From DATCVA01 sp036567205 (GTDB lineage: Bacteria; Pseudomonadota; Gammaproteobacteria; Burkholderiales; Burkholderiaceae_B), in assembly GCA_036567205.1 (NCBI GenBank), contig DATCVA010000006.1, positions 1 to 22,201 on the forward strand: a stretch of 22,201 nt of DNA. Direction: 5' to 3'. Position 1 is the first letter of the stretch. Each line of letters begins with the position of its first letter. A model generated the notes under the pieces. That model saw only the letters and a list, made by a program, of their open reading frames with translations. It was not told the origin of the DNA and made no database searches. Both the position numbers and the translations under genes were made by a program. Positions 14,719 through 21,142 of this stretch are shown here, one piece after another.

Positions 14719-15279
14719 ATGACTGAACGCCAACGCTGCATCTGGGCCGGAACCGACCCGCTCATGCGCGCCTACCATGATGAAGAATGGGGAGTGCCCG
14801 AATACGATAGCCGGGCCCTTTGGGAAAAGCTGATGCTTGACGGCTTCCAGGCCGGCCTGTCGTGGATGACCATCCTACGCAAACGAAAGGCTTTTCGCGA
14901 GGCGTTTCAGGGCTTCCGTCCCGAAGTGGTAGCGCAATTCGGCCCGACGCAAATTGAAGCGCTGCTGGGTAATTCGGACATCGTGCGCTCACGCTCGAAA
15001 ATTGAAGCAACCATCGGCAATGCCCATGCTTATCTGAATATGCAAGCAGCAGGTGAAGATTTTTCGACTTTTGTATGGACGATGTCCGGGGGCAAGCCCA
15101 TTCAAAATGGCAATCATGGCAACCAGACAAAATCGCCCCTTTCGGAGGCGATTTCAGCCGCGCTGAAAAAACGCGGATTTAAATTTGTTGGTCCTGTCAT
15201 TGTGTATGCATGGATGCAGGCAACAGGCATCGTTAATGATCATGCGCCCGATTGCTTTTTACACAGCAATAAAACCTGA
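14719..15279 (+). CDS. tag: DNA-3-methyladenine glycosylase I
   Basis: 186 residues, close to the E. coli enzyme (187). It removes 3-methyladenine from alkylated DNA in base excision repair. MTERQRCIWAGTDPLMRAYH and DEEWGVPE are diagnostic. The zinc ligands are all present: C7, H20, H175 and C179 (IVNDHAPDC). KKRGFKFVGP and AWMQATG match the family C-terminus. The residue aligned with catalytic-pocket Glu38 of E. coli Tag is Asp41 (LMLDGFQAGLSW), a conservative change that I believe also occurs in other bacterial Tag proteins. GAGG precedes the start. It is divergent from the FAH operon and shares about 240 nt of upstream DNA with it, including the palindrome; whether that affects tag is unknown. 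Confidence 0.96.
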   Translation: MTERQRCIWAGTDPLMRAYHDEEWGVPEYDSRALWEKLMLDGFQAGLSWMTILRKRKAFREAFQGFRPEVVAQFGPTQIEALLGNSDIVRSRSKIEATIGNAHAYLNMQAAGEDFSTFVWTMSGGKPIQNGNHGNQTKSPLSEAISAALKKRGFKFVGPVIVYAWMQATGIVNDHAPDCFLHSNKT

Positions 15280-15308
15280 CTCTATTTCCCAGTCAATTTC
15301 ATAGAGTC
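15278..15308. terminator. Weak hairpin between convergent tag and Bug genes
   Basis: GACTCTAT (15278-15285) pairs perfectly with ATAGAGTC (15301-15308) around a 15-nt loop. It overlaps the tag stop codon and ends two bases before the Bug stop codon, so it could terminate both. The stem is only 8 bp and the T-run is poor. Confidence 0.4.
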
Positions 15309-15309
15309 T

Positions 15310-16275
15310 TTAACTGGCCGATATGTTTGCTGTTTCAATAACCTTTTTCCAGCGTGCCAATTCTTCAGCCTGGAATTTCTCGAATTCTTCGGGCGTATTC
15401 CCCACGATTTCGAAGCCCTGACTTAGCAAATTTGGCTTGACGGCAGGGTCGTTGATGGCTGCCACGATACCGGCATGAAGCTTGGTGCGCACATCGGCCG
15501 GCAGGCCTTTAGGTGCTGCAACGGCCTGCCAGGAATTCACAACCACATTGTCCACACCTGCTTCTTTCATAGTGGGAACTTCGGGTAATAGTGGCGACCT
15601 TTTGCTGCCCGTAACCGCAAGCGCCTTCAGTTTTCCAGCCTTGATATGCGCAATAACGGCATTGATGTTCTGAAAGGAATACTGCACCTGGCCGCCCAGC
15701 AAATCGGCCACCGCCGGCGCGCCGCCTTTATAAGGCACATTCACACCCTTAGTAGCGGTTTCTTGCCAAAACAGTTCTGCGGTCAGATGATCGGAAGAAC
15801 CATTTCCCGAGGTTGCGAAAGTGGCCTCGGAGGGCGATTTTTTCATGTAAGCGACCACGTCTTTGAGCGAACCCGATTGCTTTGCAGCCGGACCGGCAAC
15901 CAGCACATTAGGTGCTTGCACCGCAACCGTGATCAGGTCGAAGTCTTTACTTGGATCGTATTGAAGGGTTTTTTGCAGATGCGGATTCACAACGAATACG
16001 GCTAATGATGAGACCAGCATGGTGTATCCGTCCGGGGCGGCGCGTTTAACCTGCGCTGCGCCAATAGCACCTGTAGCGCCAGGACGGTTTTCGACCGGAA
16101 ATGACTGCCCTAGTTTTTCTGAAAGTTTGTTGCCAATGACCCGAGCAATATTGTCCGTGGACCCGCCTGCCGGGAATGGCACCACAATACTGACGGGACG
16201 TGAAGGGTAATCGGCTGCTTGAGCAATGCCTGTTGCCGCCAATAGCAGTGCACCCAGGATAGCGCTAATTTTCAT
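15310..16275 (-). CDS. Bug/TctC-family periplasmic solute-binding protein
   Basis: 321 residues with a Sec signal peptide (MKISAILGALLLAATGIAQA, cut before ADYPS). Textbook Bug motifs follow: IVVPFPAGGSTDNIAR at the ligand loop, PVENRPGATGAIGAAQ, APDGYTMLV, NVPYKGGAPAVADLLGGQVQY and LPEVPTMKEAGVD. It should bind a carboxylate-type ligand in the periplasm for a TctAB-like permease encoded elsewhere. AAGGAGA sits properly before the ATG at 16275. The promoter carries a LacI-type palindrome, and a LacI-family gene is directly upstream on the same strand, so it is very probably under that regulator's control. The gene stands alone, with no enzyme genes attached. Confidence 0.95.
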   Translation of the reverse strand: MKISAILGALLLAATGIAQAADYPSRPVSIVVPFPAGGSTDNIARVIGNKLSEKLGQSFPVENRPGATGAIGAAQVKRAAPDGYTMLVSSLAVFVVNPHLQKTLQYDPSKDFDLITVAVQAPNVLVAGPAAKQSGSLKDVVAYMKKSPSEATFATSGNGSSDHLTAELFWQETATKGVNVPYKGGAPAVADLLGGQVQYSFQNINAVIAHIKAGKLKALAVTGSKRSPLLPEVPTMKEAGVDNVVVNSWQAVAAPKGLPADVRTKLHAGIVAAINDPAVKPNLLSQGFEIVGNTPEEFEKFQAEELARWKKVIETANISAS

Positions 16276-16291
16276 GAAGTCTCCTTATTAT

Positions 16292-16342
16292 ATGTTAACG
16301 TTAACATTCTTATATATTAGCTATAAACCAGAGAAAAACCAA
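16292..16342 (-). promoter_or_regulatory. Bug promoter with LacI-type operator
   Basis: Minus-strand -35 TTGGTT (16342-16337), 17 bp, -10 TAATAT (16319-16314). Just downstream, ATGTTAACGTTAACAT (16292-16307) is a perfect 16-bp palindrome with a central CG, typical of LacI-family operators. It covers the expected transcription start, the position used by repressors. The adjacent LacI gene is the obvious candidate to bind it. Confidence 0.8.
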
Positions 16343-16462
16343 TACAGTTCCATTATGGTTTTCCCTTGAGTATTAGATTAAAAAACACTTCCGATATATC
16401 GCAGACGGTATTCCATCCCGAACCGCAGTGTCTGCTTTGCGCTCGACTTGTTCAGAGCTTAC

Positions 16463-17524
16463 TTAAGTACTTTCGCGCTCCACGATAGTAAACCCGATAT
16501 CGACAATCTGGCTGGGCTGATGGACTGCTTCGGCCCGGTCCATAATAAACTTGGCCGCTTGCCCGCCGATGGCCTTGCCATCAATACGAACGGTAGTCAG
16601 AGACGGATAGAGGTTGGCGGCAAAATCAAGATCGCCCAACCCTACTACAGCCAGTTTCCCAGGCACGGCCAGGCTGCGCGACTGGGCTTCGGTCAATACC
16701 CCCAGGGCCAACATGTCAGAGCTGCAGAACACGCTGTCGACATCAGGGTAAGTTAATAAAAGCTCGGCAAGGCCTTCGCGTCCATTAGCCAACGTTGCAG
16801 GCGCCGGTACGGTCACGACGGGCACCGGCGCCATGCCCAGCTCGCCGGCACGGACCGAAAACGCATCGCTACGGCGCAAGGCCCGCACATCCCTGGCGGT
16901 TATAAGGGCAGGACGGCGCCGGCCCCGAGCATACAAAAAATCACATACTTTTTTTCCGACCTCTTCATGTGAAAAGCCCACCAGCATATCGATGGGAGTG
17001 GAAGTAAGGTCCCAAGTTTCGACTACGGGAATGCCGGACGCGACAAGCCGCTTTCGGCCGAGGTCGGAGCGGAGCACACCTGTCAATACAATCCCGTCCG
17101 GACGGCGTCCAATAATTGCATTGAGCAGATCGTCTTCGCGTGAGTCCTCGTCATATCCGCTTTGCCCGAGAATTAGCTGATAATTTTTCTGAGCCAATAC
17201 TTGCGTAAGGGTCTGTATGGTTTCCGAAAAAACAGGGCCGGACAGCGTTGGTATTATTGCGGCGACCAGCCGTGCGCTTTGCTTGGCGTTAAGGCCTTTT
17301 GCCAACAGATTAGGCACATAACCGGTATCGTCAATGGCCTTGCGAACGCGGGCCAGTGTCGTTTCAGACAATTGCTCGGGACTATTTAGCGCACGCGAAA
17401 CCGTAATAGCGGAAACCCCCGCAACCCGGGCCACGTCATGAACGGTCACACTAACCACACTTCGATGAGAGCGGGGTTTAGCGGGCCGACGGCCCGGCGG
17501 ATCGACCTTGTATGGATCTTGCAT
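16463..17524 (-). CDS. LacI-family transcriptional regulator
   Basis: 353 residues. After a 24-residue Pro/Arg-rich lead, the LacI helix-turn-helix runs from VTVHDVARVAGVSAITVSRALN (about 27-48), followed by the hinge helix region NLLAKGLNAKQSA. The sugar-binding-like effector domain spans about 85-345, with VAAIIPTLSGPVF, RRPDGIVLTG, DSVFCSSDMLALGVL and VVGLGDLDFA. It resembles the GntR-of-E. coli branch of LacI proteins. The target is predicted to be the neighbouring Bug gene through the 16-bp palindrome, so the inducer may be the Bug ligand or a derivative rather than a sugar. The Shine-Dalgarno site at the chosen ATG is weak; a later start in the Arg-rich lead cannot be excluded. Confidence 0.93.
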   Translation of the reverse strand: MQDPYKVDPPGRRPAKPRSHRSVVSVTVHDVARVAGVSAITVSRALNSPEQLSETTLARVRKAIDDTGYVPNLLAKGLNAKQSARLVAAIIPTLSGPVFSETIQTLTQVLAQKNYQLILGQSGYDEDSREDDLLNAIIGRRPDGIVLTGVLRSDLGRKRLVASGIPVVETWDLTSTPIDMLVGFSHEEVGKKVCDFLYARGRRRPALITARDVRALRRSDAFSVRAGELGMAPVPVVTVPAPATLANGREGLAELLLTYPDVDSVFCSSDMLALGVLTEAQSRSLAVPGKLAVVGLGDLDFAANLYPSLTTVRIDGKAIGGQAAKFIMDRAEAVHQPSQIVDIGFTIVEREST

Positions 17525-17702
17525 TTGTGTTTAAAGTGATCGCAAGCAAAAGCGGCTATCTTAGCATCGTGCAACAACACCGCGGTTGACAGCCATTACT
17601 ACGCAAAAATGCACTACAGCGCAATACGACATAGTACGGCTATTATCGGCACCATGAAAAAACTATCAAACGAATATAAACAATCAATTTTAATTATTTT
17701 AT

Positions 17703-17721
17703 GAGAGTGATTATCATTTAA
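17703..17721 (+). promoter_or_regulatory. Possible Fur box upstream of the DUF2061 gene
   Basis: GAGAGTGATTATCATTTAA agrees with the 19-bp Fur consensus (GATAATGATAATCATTATC) at 13 positions by direct comparison. It ends 24 nt before the DUF2061 start. A lone match of this strength is suggestive only. Confidence 0.4.
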
Positions 17722-17745
17722 ACATAGTATTCATGAGGAATAAAA

Positions 17746-18009
17746 ATGATGATCGCCGCCGAAAAAACCAGCCAGGTAATGCTGCACATGTCTGTTGCCT
17801 TTGCGGTCACCTATATAGCGACCGGCTCTTTCGTCACAGGTGGGCTGGCCGCAATCGTTGAACCGGTCTGCAATGTAGCCTTGATGCCTTACCATGAAAA
17901 AGCCTGGAAGAAATTGCGCCTTAAATGGCAATCTCGCAAACGCCAAGGCAATTTGTCGGCCGACGGCCGCGCTACTGTTGTGGCAAACTGCGCGACCAGC
18001 AAGGCTTGA
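17746..18009 (+). CDS. DUF2061 domain small membrane protein
   Basis: 87 residues. The DUF2061 pattern is visible: K.SQVMLHMSVAFAVTYIATGSFVTGGLAAIVEPVCNVALMPYHEKAWKKL, with a hydrophobic hairpin (about 12-45) followed by the conserved Pro-Tyr-His-Glu segment and Trp. The C-terminal 35 residues are basic then low-complexity. The function of the family is unknown; members are predicted inner-membrane proteins. GAGGAA lies before the ATG at 17746 (a second ATG follows immediately and could also be used). The gene is single, with its own upstream region and a possible Fur box, and is followed by a strong hairpin. Confidence 0.8.
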   Translation: MMIAAEKTSQVMLHMSVAFAVTYIATGSFVTGGLAAIVEPVCNVALMPYHEKAWKKLRLKWQSRKRQGNLSADGRATVVANCATSKA

Positions 18010-18051
18010 CCCAGCCACTGAACACAGAAACAGTCCTTAAAAAATTTCCAC

Positions 18052-18086
18052 TAGTACAGGCCGTATTTGCGATACGGCCTGTACTA
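18052..18086. terminator. Perfect 15-bp hairpin between DUF2061 and sixA
   Basis: TAGTACAGGCCGTAT (18052-18066) and ATACGGCCTGTACTA (18072-18086) enclose a 5-nt loop. It follows a plus-strand gene, yet the plus strand has no T-run after it. The run of Ts (TTTTTT, after GTGGAAA) lies on the minus strand instead. It is probably a terminator or mRNA-stabilising hairpin. Confidence 0.65.
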
Positions 18087-18120
18087 TTAGGCAATGCAGC
18101 TTTTAAACCAGGTACAAAAC

Positions 18121-18573
18121 ATGGATCTGATTTTATGGCGCCATGCCAAAGCGGAAGAAGGACCGGATGATCTTGCCCGCGCACTTACCCGCACTGGCAA
18201 AACAGACGCGGCAAACATGGCAAGATGGCTGAAGCCTTTGCTTCCCAACAACACCTCCATACTCGTCAGCCCGGCACGCCGCGCTCAGCAAACTGTCAAC
18301 GCGCTTGAACTGCCTTATTCAATCTGCAATGAATTGGCGCCGGACAAAAGCGTGGAAGGCATTCTGACAGCGGCATCCTGGCCAGACAATCCACACGCCG
18401 TACTGGTCGTTGGCCACAACCCCACGCTAAGTGCGCTGGCCACGTTGCTGCTGGCCAGCAGCAATACGCCACCGTCCCTTCAGACCGCCGCCATATGCTG
18501 GATACAGTCTGTGCCGAAAGGCGACGGGACTACGTCGATCCGGTTAAAAACGATGATGAGCCCCCGCACCCTG
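18121..18573 (+). CDS. sixA: Phosphohistidine phosphatase SixA-like
   Basis: About 152 residues from ATG 18121, the natural start: the histidine-phosphatase RHG-type motif follows at once (MDLILWRHAKAEEG, with R7 and H8). SPARRAQQTVN (50-60) and VVGHNPTLS (97-105, with H99) supply the remaining phosphate-pocket residues. Small cytoplasmic members of this type remove phosphate from phosphohistidine proteins; E. coli SixA acts on the ArcB Hpt domain and on PtsNP components. The reading frame closes with PRTLG and a TGA at about 18577-18579. An AGG upstream is a modest Shine-Dalgarno site. It is convergent with ahpF across a strong terminator. Confidence 0.88.
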
Positions 18574-18651
18574 GGCTGAGCAATTACGGCCCAAGCTCGG
18601 CTTGAAGTCTGTCAAACAATATTGGGTGGTCGCCGAATCGATTAAAAAGCA

Positions 18652-18687
18652 AAAAATCCGCCCTGTCTTTTTGAAGGGCGGATTTTT
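18652..18687. terminator. Bidirectional intrinsic terminator between sixA and ahpF
   Basis: AAAAATCCGCCCT (18652-18664) pairs perfectly with AGGGCGGATTTTT (18675-18687) around a 10-nt loop. A-rich and T-rich flanks give a T-tract on each strand. It sits between convergent genes and fits a shared rho-independent terminator. Confidence 0.93.
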
Positions 18688-18709
18688 AATTCAGGATAAA
18701 AACACTGGC

Positions 18710-20305
18710 TTACGCCGTGGCGAGGCCCGCTTCAACCGTCGAGTCTTCGTCATCGGATACTGAAGTACGAATCAAATGGTCGAAAGCGCTAAGCGCCGCT
18801 TTGGCGCCATCGCCAGCCGCAATAACGATTTGCTTGTACGGCACTGTCGTTGCGTCGCCAGCGGCGAACACCCCAGGCAGCGAGGTCTGGCCTTTGGCGT
18901 CGATCTCGATTTCGCCATGACGGGACAAAGCCAGCGAGCCCTTGAGCCATTCGGTGTTAGGCACCAGACCGATCTGGATGAAAACACCTTCCAGCTCGAT
19001 GTTTTTTAGCTCGCCCGACTGACGGTCGTTATACGACAAGGCGGTTACTTTTTTACCATCGCCATGAATTTCAGTAGTTTGCGCCGATGTAATAATCGTC
19101 ACATTGGCCATGCTGCGCAACTTGCGTTGCAGCACTTCGTCGGCACGCAAGGTTTCACCGAATTCAATAAGCGTAACGTGCTTGACCAGCCCGGCCAGAT
19201 CGATAGCGGCTTCAACCCCTGAGTTGCCTCCACCAATGACTGCCACACGCTTGCCCTTGAACAGGGGGCCGTCGCAATGCGGGCAATACGCCACACCGTT
19301 GTTGCGATACTCATCTTCGCCAGGCACATTGATCTGGCGCCAGCGAGCACCGGTTGCAAGAATGACGGTTTTGCTTTTCAGCACGCCACCGTTTGCCAGC
19401 TTGATTTCAATCAGCTTGCCCGGCACGAGCTCTTCAGCACGCTGCAAATTCATGATGTCGACGTCATAAGCCTTGACGTGTTCTTCAAGAGCGGCAGCAA
19501 ATTTTGGTCCGTCGGTTTCTTTAACAGAAATAAAATTTTCAATGGACATGGTATCGAGCACCTGTCCGCCAAAACGCTCGGCCAGCACACCGGTACGAAT
19601 ACCTTTACGCGCGGCATACACCGCAGCGGCTGCACCCGCCGGTCCGCCGCCTACAATCAGGACGTCGTAAGCTTCTTTGGCGCTTAACTCTTCGGCCTTG
19701 CGGCTGCTGGCGCCTGTGTCCAGCTTGGCAAGGATTTCCTCGACACTGGAGCGACCCTGCCCAAAGACTTCACCATTAAGGTACATGGTGGGAACCGACA
19801 TAATCTGGCGGGCATCTACTTCGCTTTGATAGAGCGCGCCATCGATAGCCACGTGGCGAATGCGTGGATTGATAATCGACATCACATTAAGCGCCTGCAC
19901 AACGTCGGGGCAGTTCTGGCACGACAAGGAAAAGTATGTTTCAAACTGATAATCGCCGTCGAGGTTACGGATTTGCTCGATGACAGCATCATCCAATTTA
20001 ATCGGATGACCGCCAACCTGCAGCAATGCCAGTACCAACGACGTAAATTCGTGCCCCATCGGAATACCAGCGAAACGCACGCTAATATCGGTACCGGGGC
20101 GATTAATGCTAAATGAAGGTTTGCGTTCGTTATCGTCGCTACGCTCAATAAGTGTGATCCGGTCGGACATCGCTTCGATTTCTTGCAGCAGTTCGCGCAA
20201 TTCGCGCGATTTTGCGCCATCGTCGAGGCAGGCAACGATCTCAATTGGCTGAGGGATCATTGCCATATAGGAATTCAACTGAGTTTTGAGGTTTGCATCT
20301 AACAT
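18710..20305 (-). CDS. ahpF: Alkyl hydroperoxide reductase subunit F
   Basis: 531 residues from ATG 20305 (AAGGT upstream); a longer frame runs 13 codons further but MLDANLKTQLNSYMAM is the normal start. The N-terminal double-thioredoxin domain has CQNC (C129/C132). The flavoprotein domain has the FAD motif GGGPAG (219-224), the redox-active CPHC (C341/C344) and the NADH-binding GGGNSG (358-363). It passes electrons from NADH through both disulfides to AhpC in the cytoplasm for reduction of H2O2 and organic hydroperoxides. About 15 acidic and Ala-rich residues follow the usual end (AFDHLIRT), an unexplained extension. It lies 104 nt downstream of ahpC with a hairpin between them. Confidence 0.97.
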   Translation of the reverse strand: MLDANLKTQLNSYMAMIPQPIEIVACLDDGAKSRELRELLQEIEAMSDRITLIERSDDNERKPSFSINRPGTDISVRFAGIPMGHEFTSLVLALLQVGGHPIKLDDAVIEQIRNLDGDYQFETYFSLSCQNCPDVVQALNVMSIINPRIRHVAIDGALYQSEVDARQIMSVPTMYLNGEVFGQGRSSVEEILAKLDTGASSRKAEELSAKEAYDVLIVGGGPAGAAAAVYAARKGIRTGVLAERFGGQVLDTMSIENFISVKETDGPKFAAALEEHVKAYDVDIMNLQRAEELVPGKLIEIKLANGGVLKSKTVILATGARWRQINVPGEDEYRNNGVAYCPHCDGPLFKGKRVAVIGGGNSGVEAAIDLAGLVKHVTLIEFGETLRADEVLQRKLRSMANVTIITSAQTTEIHGDGKKVTALSYNDRQSGELKNIELEGVFIQIGLVPNTEWLKGSLALSRHGEIEIDAKGQTSLPGVFAAGDATTVPYKQIVIAAGDGAKAALSAFDHLIRTSVSDDEDSTVEAGLATA

Positions 20306-20341
20306 AACGAGTACCTTCTTGATAAGAGGATTTTTAGAGAA

Positions 20342-20368
20342 CACGCCCGGGCTCTTGGCCCGAGCGTG
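20342..20368 (-). terminator. Hairpin between ahpC and ahpF, possible attenuator
   Basis: On the minus strand CACGCTCGGGC pairs with GCCCGGGCGTG around CAAGA; one pair is a G-U wobble. It lies 41 nt after the ahpC stop and about 37 nt before the ahpF start. No strong T-run follows (TTCTCTAAAAA). It may allow partial readthrough or protect the ahpC message, keeping AhpC in excess over AhpF. Confidence 0.6.
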
Positions 20369-20409
20369 GCGTACATATACTTACCTGCTTATCGCAAGCG
20401 TATTACTAC

Positions 20410-20973
20410 TTAGATCTTGCCAACGAGGTCCAGCGAAGGAGTCAGGGTTTTGGCGCCTTCTTCCCATTTGGCAGGGCAAACTTCGCCTGGATGTGCAGCG
20501 ATGTACTGAGCCGCTTTAACTTTACGCAGCAGTTCTGACGCGTCGCGGCCAATGCCGTTGTCATGCACTTCCATGGCTTTAATCTGGCCTTCGGGGTTCA
20601 CAACAAACGTACCGCGCAATGCCATGCCGTCTTCAGGAATCAGCACTTCAAAGTTGTTCGCCAACACATGGGTTGGGTCGGCAAGCATCGGATACTGAAC
20701 TTTGCCGATAGCGTCGGATGTGTCGTGCCATGCTTTGTGCGAGAAATGCGTATCGGTCGAAACACTATAGATTTCAACGCCCATTTTTTGGAATTCGGCG
20801 TAATGATCGGCCAGATCTTCCAGTTCTGTCGGGCAAACAAACGTGAAATCGGCAGGATAAAAAACGAAAACCGACCATTTGCCTTTTACGGTTTCATCGG
20901 AAACATCGATGAACTTGCCATTTTGGTAAGCGGTGGCTTTAAATGGTTTGATCTGAGTATTAATTAACGACAT
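20410..20973 (-). CDS. ahpC: Alkyl hydroperoxide reductase subunit C (typical 2-Cys peroxiredoxin)
   Basis: 187 residues, the same length as E. coli AhpC. The peroxidatic Cys is C47 in FYPADFTFVCPTE and the resolving Cys is C166 in GEVCPAKW; both match the canonical enzyme. It reduces hydrogen peroxide, organic hydroperoxides and peroxynitrite and is recharged by AhpF, encoded just downstream. Short MSLINTQIKPFKATAYQNGKF start and the GGLG/YF-type features of sensitive peroxiredoxins fit; GMALRGTFVV and RDASELLRKVKAAQY are conserved. AGGAAA lies shortly before the ATG. The 169-nt upstream region holds a plausible promoter. I could not make a convincing OxyR site there. Confidence 0.98.
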   Translation of the reverse strand: MSLINTQIKPFKATAYQNGKFIDVSDETVKGKWSVFVFYPADFTFVCPTELEDLADHYAEFQKMGVEIYSVSTDTHFSHKAWHDTSDAIGKVQYPMLADPTHVLANNFEVLIPEDGMALRGTFVVNPEGQIKAMEVHDNGIGRDASELLRKVKAAQYIAAHPGEVCPAKWEEGAKTLTPSLDLVGKI

Positions 20974-21013
20974 AGTGTTTCCTTTTTGGGGTTAACGAAA
21001 TGAACATGAAGCC

Positions 21014-21043
21014 AGTATAGGATGGTCAATTCGATTTGTAAAA
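21014..21043 (-). promoter_or_regulatory. Candidate ahpC promoter
   Basis: Minus-strand -10 TATACT (21019-21014) with -35 TTTTAC (21043-21038) 18 bp upstream, giving a leader of about 35 nt. The weak -35 is what one expects at an activator-dependent promoter. The flanking DNA is AT-rich with small dyads such as GATTAATC, but no clear four-part OxyR pattern. Confidence 0.45.
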
Positions 21044-21142
21044 TTGATTAATCTTATTGTGCTGGTTGATTTTAACTATCGAAAAATGCCGCCCCTGGAC
21101 AACACATTTATAAGTTGCGGCGATATTGTAATTTTCAAGTAC

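Noticed and set aside
17654..17704. Tiny frame ATG...TGA of 16 codons (MKKLSNEYKQSILIIL) upstream of the DUF2061 gene
   Set aside because: No Shine-Dalgarno site, very AT-rich DNA, and overlap with the putative promoter and Fur region; chance is likely, though a leader peptide cannot be excluded.
20974..21142. OxyR binding site upstream of ahpC
   Set aside because: ATAG at 21017-21020 is not followed by the remaining spaced ATAG/CTAT units, so the four-part pattern is not met.
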